From Breoghania sp037026715 (GTDB lineage: Bacteria > Pseudomonadota > Alphaproteobacteria > Rhizobiales > Stappiaceae), in assembly GCF_037026715.1 (NCBI RefSeq), contig NZ_JBANCG010000007.1:248001-312000 (forward strand): a stretch of DNA of 64,000 nucleotides, given 5' to 3'. The stretch's first letter is position 1. The number at the start of each line of letters is the position of its first letter. Below, piece after piece: positions 9,348 to 17,752 of this stretch. The notes under the pieces were generated by a model. It did no database searches and was not told where the DNA came from. It saw only the letters and a program-made list of their open reading frames with translations. The translations under genes were made by a program, and so were the position numbers.

Positions 9348-9540
9348 ATCGGCATCCTGCCCTTGTCACAGCCCCCGGAGCACCGTCGCGGCACACCGGC
9401 CCAATCAAGTTCGAAAGATCCTTCTGGACCGTTTCGATCGCAAATCGTCGCAAGAAACCGTTAACTATTGCTTTACGCAGCGGCGCCGGTCAATTCACGG
9501 TTCCGGCACGCCACGGCACAGATCGGGACGGCAAAGCTCA

Positions 9541-10458
9541 TCAGCTGCGCCTTTCCGCAATGAAACGGGCGGTCTGGCGCAGGATAGCGCCGCGTGCCCC
9601 ATAGGGCTCCAGCAGGCCATCGGCCTCGCTCACGAGCCCGGCAAGCGTGTCCTTTGTCCAGTCCACGCCGTGCAGCTCCACCAACGTCGCCTTGCCGAGC
9701 GCGGCATCCTTGCCGGTCGCCTTGCCCAGTGCCTCCGCATCGCCGAGGACGTCGAGCAGATCGTCGGCAAGCTGAAAGGCGAGCCCGGCAATCTCGCCAA
9801 ACCGCGTGAGACGGGCGATATCGTCGGCGCTGCCTCCGCCCATGCGCGCGCCGGCCCGGGCGGCGAAACGGATGAGCGCGCCGGTCTTCATCGACTGCAG
9901 CCGCCGAATGTCCGCCTCCTCACAGGAAACGGCACTTCCCAGCAGATCCAGCATCTGGCCTCCCGCCATTCCCCCGAGACCGGAAGCGCGCGCAAGATCC
10001 AGCGTGAGCCCGGCCCGCAGATCCGCATCCTCATCCGTTGCCGGATCGGCGATGACATCGAAGGCGAAGGTCAGCAGGGCATCGCCCGCCAGAATGGCGG
10101 TTGCCTCGTCGAAGGCACGGTGCACGGTGGGCCGGCCGCGACGGATATCGTCGTCGTCCATCGCGGGCAGGTCGTCGTGGACGAGCGAATAGCAATGGAC
10201 GCATTCGAGCGCGCATGCGGCCCGCAAGGCGCCCTCGTCCTCACGCCCGAAAAGACGTGCAGCCTCGACGAGCAGAAACGGACGGAGCCTCTTGCCGCCG
10301 CCGAGGACGGCGTGCCGCATCGCCGCAACAAGCCGCTCCGGGCGCGCCACCTCTCCCATAAGCGGTACGCCGTCAAGAAGCGCATCGAGCATCGTCTCGA
10401 CGGTCGCCGCCGTCGCGGCAAGGCGCTCGGCGAAGGTGTCTGGAAAATCGGATGTCAC
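9541..10458 (-). CDS. ispA: Farnesyl diphosphate synthase-type polyprenyl synthetase
   Basis: This is a short-chain trans-prenyl diphosphate synthase. It condenses isopentenyl diphosphate with dimethylallyl or geranyl diphosphate, feeding quinone, bactoprenol and hopanoid synthesis. The first aspartate-rich motif is DDLPAMD at residues 95-101 and the second is DDLLD at 232-236. GGGKRLRP (residues 53-60) binds the diphosphate. The length of 305 residues fits IspA. It is transcribed away from mtgA. Confidence 0.94.
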   Translation of the reverse strand: MTSDFPDTFAERLAATAATVETMLDALLDGVPLMGEVARPERLVAAMRHAVLGGGKRLRPFLLVEAARLFGREDEGALRAACALECVHCYSLVHDDLPAMDDDDIRRGRPTVHRAFDEATAILAGDALLTFAFDVIADPATDEDADLRAGLTLDLARASGLGGMAGGQMLDLLGSAVSCEEADIRRLQSMKTGALIRFAARAGARMGGGSADDIARLTRFGEIAGLAFQLADDLLDVLGDAEALGKATGKDAALGKATLVELHGVDWTKDTLAGLVSEADGLLEPYGARGAILRQTARFIAERRS

Positions 10459-10724
10459 GGAACCACGGGCCTGATCGCTGAAAATGCGGAAGCGTCCAAT
10501 CGGGAGTGCCTTATGGGACCGACGCTGTCAATTGCCGCACGCGGTGACGTGCGGGCGTCGGCTGGCCTAGGGGCCAACTCGCACTCGCGGCAGGGGGAGG
10601 TTTTCCCCGGCTTCGCAGCATCTCGCCGGCGCCGCAAGTCACCGCGGTCTTGACGTGTCGGTTCTCGCGGGACCCTATTGCAGAAATGCAGGCGCGAAGA
10701 GATGCGAACGAAAGGACGGCTGGA

Positions 10725-11468
10725 GTGGCGGCAAGGCAATGGTTCGCGCGGCTTCGAAAGAAAGCGACCGACAACGAACGGCATGGCCGAGCCCGGGTTT
10801 CCACCAGACGGCACGTGGCCTGGATTTTCTTCAAGATCGCGGTCTTCATTGCCATGTTGCCGGTCGTGATGACGCTTCTCTATTCGATATTGCCGGCCGT
10901 CTCCACGCCAATGCTGGCCCGGCTCCTGACGGGACAGACGGTGGAGCGCATCTGGACGCCGCTCAATGCGATCTCGCCGGCGCTCAAACGCTCCGTCGTG
11001 GCCTCGGAGGATGCGCGCTTCTGCGTCCACGACGGCGTCGACTGGAGCGCCCTGATGGAGCAGGTCTCGCGGCTGGAGGACGGCGAGGATGTGCGCGGCG
11101 CCTCCACCATCACGATGCAGCTCGCCAAGAACCTGTTCCTGTGGCCATCCCGCAGTTACGTGCGCAAGGCAATGGAAATACCGCTCGCGCTCTGGATCGA
11201 TCTCGTTCTCTCCAAACGGCGCATTCTGGAACTTTATCTCAATGTCGCGGAATGGGGCGACGGCATATTCGGGATCGAGGCCGCAGCCAGACACTATTAC
11301 GGCGTTTCCGCCGACAAGCTGAGCGCAACGCAGGCGGCAAGGCTCGCGACCGTTCTGCCCAATCCGATTGCCCGCGACCCGACGGATCTTTCGCGTCGGC
11401 ACGCCGGGCACGCCCGTGCGGTGCGCCATCGTGCCGATATCGGGCGCGACCTTCTGGACTGCCTTTAA
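10725..11468 (+). CDS. mtgA: Monofunctional peptidoglycan glycosyltransferase MtgA
   Basis: MtgA polymerises lipid II into glycan strands without a transpeptidase domain. Residues 33-57 form a single membrane anchor. The GT51 domain follows, with the catalytic Glu95 in VVASEDARFC and the conserved GASTITMQLAKNLFLW at 126-140, then the RKAMEIPLALWID block. I chose the GTG at 10725 because AAAGGA lies eight bases before it and 247 residues is normal for the family. An ATG at 10686 and a TTG at 10650 are in frame further upstream. It is divergent from ispA; rpmF follows. Confidence 0.92.
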   Translation: MAARQWFARLRKKATDNERHGRARVSTRRHVAWIFFKIAVFIAMLPVVMTLLYSILPAVSTPMLARLLTGQTVERIWTPLNAISPALKRSVVASEDARFCVHDGVDWSALMEQVSRLEDGEDVRGASTITMQLAKNLFLWPSRSYVRKAMEIPLALWIDLVLSKRRILELYLNVAEWGDGIFGIEAAARHYYGVSADKLSATQAARLATVLPNPIARDPTDLSRRHAGHARAVRHRADIGRDLLDCL

Positions 11469-11622
11469 GCGTTCGAGACGGGGACACGAAAAAACATCGC
11501 GCAACGGGGTGGCGTCCGCGCTGAGATGCCTGTATAAGCGCGCCATTCTTTCAGGTGAGGCATGTCCGATCCGGCAAGACCGGGACGGGCGTGGCCCGCC
11601 TTTGACCACTGGAGAGTTGAAC

Positions 11623-11808
11623 ATGGCCGTTCCGAAGCGAAAGACGTCGCGCATGAAGCGCGGTTTCCGCCGTTCCGCGGACGCCCTGAAGCAGCCGGCC
11701 TATGTCGAGGACAAGGATTCGGGCGAACTTCGCCGCCCGCATCACATCGACCTGAAGAGCGGCATGTATCGCGGGCGTCAGATCCTTGAACCGAAGGAAA
11801 GCATCTGA
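11623..11808 (+). CDS. rpmF: 50S ribosomal protein L32
   Basis: The 61-residue protein begins MAVPKRKTSRMKRGFRRS, the invariant N-terminus of alphaproteobacterial L32. It has no zinc-binding cysteines, as is usual for the C-minus form. A GGAGAG ribosome site is well placed. A strong intrinsic terminator follows about 50 bases after the stop, so the transcript probably ends here. Confidence 0.97.
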   Translation: MAVPKRKTSRMKRGFRRSADALKQPAYVEDKDSGELRRPHHIDLKSGMYRGRQILEPKESI

Positions 11809-11857
11809 GCATCCTGAAAGTTCGGGCGATCGCTTGCGAGCGCTGAAACGATGATCG

Positions 11858-11884
11858 AGGCCGGCGTATTCGTCGGCCTTTTTC
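11858..11884 (+). terminator. Intrinsic terminator after rpmF
   Basis: A nine-base stem (AGGCCGGCG with CGTCGGCCT, one G-U pair) encloses a TATT loop and runs straight into five T residues. It lies 50 bases after the rpmF stop. Confidence 0.85.
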
Positions 11885-12034
11885 ATGTCCGGCGACCGGT
11901 CCTCCGCATGCAAGAGCACTCGAACGCGTTCGGTTTCAGGCCCAAGATTGGGACCTATTGACGATTGCCGGTGAACCCCGGCACTGCTTAAGACGTTAGG
12001 GAATTGCCGTCCAAAGCCACGCATGAGGTCGCCC

Positions 12035-12460
12035 ATGCCGCTCTTCGTCAATATCCCGCTGACCATTGCCCCCCTGATCGTCTACAACATCATTGCCTTC
12101 GGTCTCCTGGGAACCGATCCGGGCAACCCCTGGATCCTGCCGGTATCGACCATCCCCCTGCCCTCCGATGCGCGCTGGTCTCTGCTGCTCGGCGATCTGA
12201 TGATCGCCGTCGCTCTCTTCCTGCTGTTTTTCGAGATCCTCAAGGCAACCCGCGTCGGACGGGGATCGGTCGTCGACCACATCCTGTCGGCTCTCGTGTT
12301 CGTCGTCTACCTCGTCGAGTTTCTCGTCGTGCGCGAGGGTGCGACTTCGGTCTTCTTCATTCTCCTGCTGATTTCCCTGCTCGACATGATCGCCGGCTTC
12401 ACCGTCGCGATCCATTCCGCCCGGCGCGATATCGCCTTCGGACCCGGCGACCAGTCCTGA
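12035..12460 (+). CDS. Small conserved-type inner-membrane protein
   Basis: This 141-residue protein has about four hydrophobic segments (roughly residues 5-25, 45-68, 80-100 and 105-125) and a short charged C-terminus. It looks like the small uncharacterised membrane proteins common in alphaproteobacteria; I cannot name a function. An ATG at 12023 is in frame, but the one used has GAGG six bases upstream and gives a compact N-terminus beginning MPLFVNIPLTIAP. It appears to be a single-gene unit. Confidence 0.75.
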   Translation: MPLFVNIPLTIAPLIVYNIIAFGLLGTDPGNPWILPVSTIPLPSDARWSLLLGDLMIAVALFLLFFEILKATRVGRGSVVDHILSALVFVVYLVEFLVVREGATSVFFILLLISLLDMIAGFTVAIHSARRDIAFGPGDQS

Positions 12461-12768
12461 GCGGCAGAATACCGCCGCATTCCTGAGCGGAAAGCGGCGG
12501 CGGCGTATCGCTTTCAATTAAAATTGTATCGAAACCGGGCACATCCGTGCCAACGGCGCTGTGTTGTCGCGCCCGCAGGAAGCCTTTCCGGCCCCCTCCA
12601 CTCCATCCCGAACACGAAAATCTGCTCGAAAAAGCGCTGATTCGCGGGAATTTACTATTGCCACAGGGCAAATGGTTAACAGATGGTTACCAAATGGCAT
12701 CCGACTTGCGGAGAAGAATGGAGACGTAGGGCACATGTCCCGCGACGGGACAGTTGGAGGCGAACCCC
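12461..12768. other. Intergenic region with repeat-containing promoter segment
   Basis: No convincing gene lies in these 308 bases. There is a small GC-rich hairpin just after the upstream stop without a T-run, an AT-rich patch (CAATTAAAATTG) near 12515, and a CtrA-like direct repeat at 12672-12690 upstream of the next gene. Confidence 0.6.
12676..12690 (+). promoter_or_regulatory. CtrA-like site (TTAA-N7-TTAC)
   Basis: TTAACAGATGGTTAC differs by one base from the CtrA consensus TTAA-N7-TTAA. It is part of a direct repeat in which ATGGTTA recurs 11 bases apart, one helical turn. It lies 79 bases before the start of the hypothetical gene at 12769. The assignment rests on the motif alone. Confidence 0.35.
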
Positions 12769-13116
12769 ATGGTGGCACCGGTCGGACCGGGCGGATTTGC
12801 GGGATGGAACGCTGGTGGATACCGGCGCGTCGAGCCCGTTTCGGACGCCGATCCGCAGCGCGAGCAGCACCATGGCTCATCGGAAGGCCAGAGCCGTGCG
12901 CTCGTCCCCCTTGCCGCCCGAAGCGAGCCGGCGCGTTATCACTATTACGGCACCAACGTCGCCTTCTTGGCCCATCTGATTGCGACCGATGCCGGTGCAC
13001 CTCAAACCCGTGCCCGGCGCAGGGCCGAGCCCGCTCCCTCCGCCAAGGCCTATGCCACGACGGCGGGCTCCACTTTCTTCCTCAAGCCCGGCTCCATCCT
13101 CAACCGCTGCGCCTGA
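12769..13116 (+). CDS. Hypothetical protein, 115 residues
   Basis: I do not know a function for this protein. The start is well supported: GGAGG ends eight bases before the ATG. The N-terminus is Gly- and Pro-rich. The conserved-looking core is YHYYGTNVAFLAHLIATD, followed by PQTRARRRAEP and then AYA. The core could form one amphipathic helix with a basic tail. There are no membrane segments or signal peptide. It converges on the second gamma-glutamyltransferase gene with ten bases between the stops. A CtrA-like element upstream hints at cell-cycle control. Confidence 0.7.
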   Translation: MVAPVGPGGFAGWNAGGYRRVEPVSDADPQREQHHGSSEGQSRALVPLAARSEPARYHYYGTNVAFLAHLIATDAGAPQTRARRRAEPAPSAKAYATTAGSTFFLKPGSILNRCA

Positions 13117-13126
13117 GCGGAACCCT

Positions 13127-14716
13127 TTACCAGCCAAGCGCACAGCCGTCCTTGCGCGGATCCGAACCCGCGATCAGGACGCCGTTCTCGATCATGATCG
13201 CCTGGCCTCCGCCGAGGGCTGCCGGCGCGTTGTGGAGGCGATGGCCCCGCTCGTGCAGTCCCACGCGCGTCGCCTCTGCGATCTGAGCCTCCACGAGAAG
13301 CGGACCGTCGATCCCGTCGAAGAAGATGCGCGGCGCATCGATGGCCTGCTGCACGTCCATGCCGTGATCGACGATGTTGCCGAGCACGTGCGCGTGGCCG
13401 CAGGGCTGATACGCCCCGCCCATGACGCCGAAGGACAGCCACGGCCGCCCCTCCTTGAAGGCCATCGCCGGAATGATCGTGTGAAGCGGGCGTTTGCGCG
13501 GCCCGATGCAGTTCGGATGGCCGGGCTGCAGGCGGAAACAGGATCCGCGGTTCTGCAGCAGGATGCCCGAGTTCGGCGTGGCGACGCCGACCCCGAAACC
13601 GCAATAGATAGAGTTGATGAGCGACACGGCCGTCCCCTCGCCATCCACGACCGTCAGATAGACCGTGTCGGAATCCGGCGTCAGCACATCGCTCGGCAAT
13701 CCCTCGATCCGCGCGCCCGGATCGATCCGCGCGGCAAGATCAGCCGCGAAATCCTTGGAGGCCAGCTCTTCCACAGAGACCGTCATGGCATCAGGATCTG
13801 CCACGTGCAGGTCGCGCACCGAATAGGCGATCCGCGCGGCTTCCATTTCCAGATGAAAGCGCTCAGAACCGTTGGGATCGAGACGAGACAGGTCGAAGCG
13901 TTCAAGAATGTTGAGCAGGACGAGGGCCGTAACGCCGTGACCGTTGGGGGGAAGCTCGAGCACTCGGACCCCGCGATAGTCTGAGAAAACCGGCTTCACG
14001 TCGATGACCTCGATCGCCGCCAGATCCGCCTCGTCCAGAAATCCGCCACGCGCCCTCACCGTCGCCGCGATTTCCGCCGCGATCGGTCCCTCGTAGAAGG
14101 CGGAAGACCCTCCTTCCGCTATCGCCCGCAGCGTTCCGGCAAGGGCAGGCAGACGATGGAGACTTCCGACCTCGGGCGCCTTGCCGTCGACCAGGTAGTG
14201 ACGCGCGGCCCCCTCGTCGCGTTCCAGAAGCCCGGTAAGCCGCGCCCAGTCCGTGCCGACCCTCGGAGCAACCGGAAAACCGTTCTCCGCATAGTCAATC
14301 GCTTGCGCCAGCACACGAGCCAGCGGCCACGAGCCGTGCGAGCGCAAGAGCGTTTCCCAAGCCTTGATCGCACCGGGCACGGTGACGGCATGGATCGAAT
14401 CGTCGGCGATCTCTTTCAGACCCGCCTCGATCAGGCGTTCGGCGGAGACACCGGCCGGCGCGCGGCCGGACCCGTTGAGACCGTGCAGCGTTCCGTCGGG
14501 CCGGGCGACGATGGCAAAGCAATCACCGCCGATGCCCGTCATGTGCGGTTCGACAACGCACTGGACCGCAACGGCGGCAACCGCGGCGTCGGCCGCGTTT
14601 CCGCCCGCTCGCAGCACGTCGAGCGCCGCCGACGTGGCCAATGGATGCGATGTCGCGGCCATGGCGGTGCGTCCGTGAACCGGCGAGCGTCCCGGCAATT
14701 GAAAATCGCGATGCAT
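13127..14716 (-). CDS. Gamma-glutamyltransferase family protein, cytoplasmic type
   Basis: The 529-residue protein is an Ntn hydrolase of the gamma-glutamyltransferase family. Expected features are GGNAADAAVAAVAVQ near residue 40, the candidate nucleophile Thr351 in SDTVYLTVVDGEG, and the small-subunit segments NSGILLQNRG and RPLHTIIPAMA. Unlike the enzyme at 1.2 kb it has no signal peptide, so it should act in the cytoplasm. This subgroup (YwrD-like) is often near amide or lactam catabolism genes, and the donor substrate is not known. GGAGG precedes the ATG. It is divergent from the GlcG/HbpS-like gene. Confidence 0.88.
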   Translation of the reverse strand: MHRDFQLPGRSPVHGRTAMAATSHPLATSAALDVLRAGGNAADAAVAAVAVQCVVEPHMTGIGGDCFAIVARPDGTLHGLNGSGRAPAGVSAERLIEAGLKEIADDSIHAVTVPGAIKAWETLLRSHGSWPLARVLAQAIDYAENGFPVAPRVGTDWARLTGLLERDEGAARHYLVDGKAPEVGSLHRLPALAGTLRAIAEGGSSAFYEGPIAAEIAATVRARGGFLDEADLAAIEVIDVKPVFSDYRGVRVLELPPNGHGVTALVLLNILERFDLSRLDPNGSERFHLEMEAARIAYSVRDLHVADPDAMTVSVEELASKDFAADLAARIDPGARIEGLPSDVLTPDSDTVYLTVVDGEGTAVSLINSIYCGFGVGVATPNSGILLQNRGSCFRLQPGHPNCIGPRKRPLHTIIPAMAFKEGRPWLSFGVMGGAYQPCGHAHVLGNIVDHGMDVQQAIDAPRIFFDGIDGPLLVEAQIAEATRVGLHERGHRLHNAPAALGGGQAIMIENGVLIAGSDPRKDGCALGW

Positions 14717-14848
14717 GTATCCTCCACGTTCGTCTTTTGCGCCGCCGGCGAACGGCAGTTTTTCTCCGGCGCTTGTTTTCCCGCGGGCGTCCGCCTGCTA
14801 GATCAGGACACCCTTGTGAAAACCCACATTCTTTCGAGGCTGAAAACC

Positions 14849-15283
14849 ATGACGGACCTGTCGCTCGCAACCGCCCAGACGATCATCGCCGCCGCCATGG
14901 ACAAGGCGGCCGAACTCCGGATCAAGCCGATCACTGTCGCGGTGCTCGACGCCGGCGGCCACCTGACCGCGCTCGCCCGTCAGGACGGCTCCTCGATCAT
15001 GCGACCCCAGATCGCCTACGGCAAAGCCTACGGTGCGCTCGCCGTCGGCACGGGCACCCGCTGGCTCAACGCGAATGCGGAGAGCCGTCCGCACTTCATC
15101 CAGGCGCTGAACGGCGCGTCCGGGGGCTCCATCATTCCGGTTCCCGGCGGCGTCATGATCCGCGATGGACAGGGAAAGCCCGTCGGCGCCGTCGGCATCA
15201 CCGGGGACACCTCCGACAATGACGAGGCTTGCGCCGTGGCAGGAATTCAGGCCGCAGGCCTCGTCGCCGATACCGGCGCCTGA
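14849..15283 (+). CDS. GlcG/HbpS family heme-binding-type protein
   Basis: The 144-residue product has the compact GlcG/HbpS (DUF336) fold signatures: ITVAVLDAGGHLTALARQDG, then GKAYGALAVGTGTR, and the C-terminal GGVMIRDGQGKPVGAVGITGD. Some homologues bind heme or corrinoid cofactors, and others accompany glycolate or diol catabolic genes without known activity. No signal peptide is seen, so it is cytoplasmic. The open frame extends far upstream, but the ATG here fits the family's start. It shares a 132-base control region with the divergent gamma-glutamyltransferase gene; the pairing suggests related roles. Confidence 0.85.
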   Translation: MTDLSLATAQTIIAAAMDKAAELRIKPITVAVLDAGGHLTALARQDGSSIMRPQIAYGKAYGALAVGTGTRWLNANAESRPHFIQALNGASGGSIIPVPGGVMIRDGQGKPVGAVGITGDTSDNDEACAVAGIQAAGLVADTGA

Positions 15284-15346
15284 CGATCGCGCAGCAGAGC
15301 CGGAAAGAGCAAAGCCCGGGCGCCGAATCTCACCTTACGGCGTCCC

Positions 15347-15382
15347 GGCCAGCGTCTTGGCCAGCGTCTTGGCCAGCCTCCC
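15347..15382. repeat. Short tandem repeat downstream of phaR
   Basis: GGCCAGCGTCTT occurs twice in tandem (15347-15358 and 15359-15370), followed by a third partial copy, GGCCAGCCTC. It lies between the convergent GlcG/HbpS-like gene and phaR and has no T-run, so it is not an obvious terminator. Confidence 0.75.
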
Positions 15383-15387
15383 GGCTC

Positions 15388-15996
15388 TCATCCCTTCGGT
15401 TTCGCGAGCTCCTCGAGTTGCTTCTGCATGTCGGCAAGCTGCTGCTTCAAGGCGTTGAGGTCGCCCGCTTCCCGTTTGCCCGTGCCTTCGCCTGTGCCCT
15501 GATCGCCAGCGGCAGCCGGCTGCCCTTCCTTGCCACCCTCGGCCCCGGCAGGAAACGGCATGAACATCCGCATGGCGCGCTCGAACATTTCGGTATTGCG
15601 GCGGACCTGCTCCTCCATCGCATCGAAGGCGGTCGCCCCGAAAGTCTGCGACATCTGCTCGCGAAGCTTGTTCTGTTCCTTGGTGAGCGAGGCCATGGAA
15701 TATTCGAGATAGCTCGGGACGAGCGCCTGGATCTGGTCGCCGTAGAACCGGATGAGCTGGCGCAGGAAGGTAACGGGCAGCAGGTTCTGCCCCTTGGCTT
15801 CCTGCTCGAAGATGATCTGCGTGAGAACCGAACGGGTAATGTCTTCACCCGACTTGGCATCGAAGACCTGGAAGTCCTCCCCGCTCTTTACCATCGACGC
15901 CAGGTCTTCCAGCGTGACATAGGTGCTGGTGCCTGTGTTGTAGAGGCGCCGATTGGCGTATTTCTTGATCGTTGTCGGTCCGTCTTTCTTTGCCAT
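15388..15996 (-). CDS. phaR: Polyhydroxyalkanoate synthesis repressor PhaR
   Basis: PhaR senses polyhydroxybutyrate granules and represses phasin and storage genes. The N-terminal DNA/PHB-binding domain is clear: IKKYANRRLYNTGTSTYV at residues 9-26 and the following TLEDLA. The middle carries the second PHB domain (FLRQLIRFYGDQIQALVPSYLE). The C-terminus is a Gln/Lys-rich coiled-coil tail. An in-frame open stretch continues upstream to 16068, but the start at 15996 gives the standard MAKK N-terminus. It is divergent from phaA across 449 bases. Confidence 0.94.
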   Translation of the reverse strand: MAKKDGPTTIKKYANRRLYNTGTSTYVTLEDLASMVKSGEDFQVFDAKSGEDITRSVLTQIIFEQEAKGQNLLPVTFLRQLIRFYGDQIQALVPSYLEYSMASLTKEQNKLREQMSQTFGATAFDAMEEQVRRNTEMFERAMRMFMPFPAGAEGGKEGQPAAAGDQGTGEGTGKREAGDLNALKQQLADMQKQLEELAKPKG

Positions 15997-16445
15997 TTTG
16001 CCTACCGCGTTGTTGCGCGCAAGTTGAATGCCGGAGTGCGGGTTGTCCGGATCGAGCGGGCCGGACAATGCGCGTCACTCCCAAGTATTCACGGGAGCAT
16101 GAACCCTGCCGCCTGACCGGATCGGAACCGGCGGCGAATTTGCTCTCTAGGCACGGGACCGACGCCGCCCGTTCGCGAACGCGTCCGTCCTGTTTCCCCC
16201 TCTGCCACCACGATATGCCAAACGTCCTTGGATTCACCACCGCTTTTTCTCGCTTCTGCGAGAAGAGTTTGCGAGCGCACGATAGCTGCGCCTGTCTCCC
16301 TGCCCCGCATTCGCGCTCTTGCGTCACAGCGGTTGACTTCAGGGAATGTAGGAGCAGTATTCCTGCCAATGGAAAACCGCCCGGTGCCCGATTTTTTTAG
16401 ACCTTTCGGTTCCGCGCGCCCCCATGCCCAAAGCGGAGAGATTCA
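15997..16445. other. phaR-phaA divergent control region
   Basis: These 449 bases hold no gene that I can support. Beyond the palindrome at 16013-16022 I see no clear operator. GC content drops slightly near 16330-16400, just before phaA. Confidence 0.6.
16013..16022. promoter_or_regulatory. Palindrome upstream of phaR, possible PhaR operator
   Basis: TTGCGCGCAA is a perfect ten-base palindrome 17 bases before the phaR start. PhaR homologues bind TGC-rich dyads and repress their own genes, so an autoregulatory site is plausible. Short GC palindromes arise by chance in such DNA, and no second copy is seen near phaA. Confidence 0.3.
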
Positions 16446-17630
16446 ATGGACGCACGTTCGGATATCGTCATCGTCAGCGCCACGCGCACGCCTGTCGGCG
16501 CATTCAACGGCGCCTTCGGCAACACGCCGGCCCACGAGCTCGGCACGGCCGTCATCCGCGAGGCGCTCACGCGCGCAGGCGTCGAGGCGGCCGACGTCGA
16601 CGAGGTCATCTTCGGCCAGGTCCTGACCGCCGGCCAGGGACAGAACCCGGCCCGGCAGGCCGCGATCGCCGCAGGCATTCCCGAAGGCGCGACCGCGCTC
16701 GTGGTCAACCAGGTGTGCGGATCGGGCCTGCGCACCGTTGCCCTCGGCATGCAGCAGATCCTGTCCGGCGATGCCTCCGTCATCGTTGCCGGTGGGCAGG
16801 AATCCATGTCGCTCTCGCCGCACTGCGCCCATATGCGCGGCGGCTACAAGATGGGCGACTTCAAGATGATCGACACCATGATCAAGGATGGTCTGTGGGA
16901 TGCCTTCAACGGCTATCACATGGGCACGACGGCGGAGAATGTCGCCGGTCAGTGGCAGATCACCCGGGCTCAGCAGGACGAGCTTGCCGTCGCCTCGCAG
17001 AACAAGGCCGAGGCGGCCCAGAAGGCCGGCAGGTTCAAGGACGAGATCACGCCGGTCACGATCAAGGAGCGCAAGGGCGAGCGTATCGTCGAGGACGACG
17101 AGTACATCCGCCACGGCGTGACGATCGACAGTCTCGCCAAGCTGCGTCCCGCCTTCGACAAGGAAGGCACGGTCACCGCCGGCAACGCCTCGGGCATCAA
17201 CGACGGCGCAGCCGCCGTCGTGCTGATGAGCGCTGCGGAAGCGGACAGGCGCGGGCTGAAGCCGCTGGCGCGGGTCGCCTCCTGGGCGACCGCCGGCGTC
17301 GACCCCAAGGTGATGGGCTCGGGCCCGATCCCCGCATCCCGCAAGGCTCTGAAGAAGGCAGGCTGGACGGTCGAGGACCTCGACCTTGTCGAAGCCAACG
17401 AGGCCTTCGCCGCTCAGGCCTGTGCGGTCAACAAGGACATGGGCTGGAACCCGGAAATCGTCAACGTGAACGGCGGCGCCATCGCCATCGGCCATCCGAT
17501 CGGCGCCTCCGGCACGCGCATCCTCGTCACGCTTCTGCACGAGATGAAGCGCCGACAGGCGGCGAAAGGCCTTGCAACGCTTTGTATCGGCGGTGGAATG
17601 GGCATCGCCATGTGCCTCGAAAACGCCTGA
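16446..17630 (+). CDS. phaA: Acetyl-CoA C-acetyltransferase (beta-ketothiolase)
   Basis: This thiolase condenses two acetyl-CoA to acetoacetyl-CoA, the first step of polyhydroxybutyrate synthesis. The catalytic residues are in place: Cys91 in NQVCGSGLR, His350 in GHPIGASG and Cys380 in LCIGGGMGIAM. At 394 residues it is full length. AGAG lies just before the ATG. phaB follows 122 bases downstream after a terminator-like hairpin. PhaC and phasin genes are not in the window. Confidence 0.96.
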   Translation: MDARSDIVIVSATRTPVGAFNGAFGNTPAHELGTAVIREALTRAGVEAADVDEVIFGQVLTAGQGQNPARQAAIAAGIPEGATALVVNQVCGSGLRTVALGMQQILSGDASVIVAGGQESMSLSPHCAHMRGGYKMGDFKMIDTMIKDGLWDAFNGYHMGTTAENVAGQWQITRAQQDELAVASQNKAEAAQKAGRFKDEITPVTIKERKGERIVEDDEYIRHGVTIDSLAKLRPAFDKEGTVTAGNASGINDGAAAVVLMSAAEADRRGLKPLARVASWATAGVDPKVMGSGPIPASRKALKKAGWTVEDLDLVEANEAFAAQACAVNKDMGWNPEIVNVNGGAIAIGHPIGASGTRILVTLLHEMKRRQAAKGLATLCIGGGMGIAMCLENA

Positions 17631-17638
17631 CTAAGACC

Positions 17639-17670
17639 AAGGGCGGGGTGATCACATCCCGCCCTTTTCT
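17639..17670 (+). terminator. Intrinsic terminator between phaA and phaB
   Basis: AAGGGCGGG pairs with CCCGCCCTT around a ten-base loop and is followed directly by TTCTTT. It lies nine bases after the phaA stop, so it may attenuate read-through into phaB and set different levels for the two enzymes. Confidence 0.8.
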
Positions 17671-17752
17671 TTAGGCTGTCGCTTGAGTTGGGAGAGTGGG
17701 CGCGACCGGAACAAAGCGGCGCGCGCGTCGAGGATCAGGTTAGGGGGAAACG

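Noticed and set aside
15347..15382. Tandem GGCCAGCGTCTT repeat considered as a CRISPR-like or regulatory array.
   Set aside because: There are only two full units with no spacers, consistent with simple slippage.
16090..16210. Minus-strand segment with a T-loop-like GGTTCCGATCC, considered as a tRNA.
   Set aside because: No acceptor stem or anticodon arm can be paired around it.
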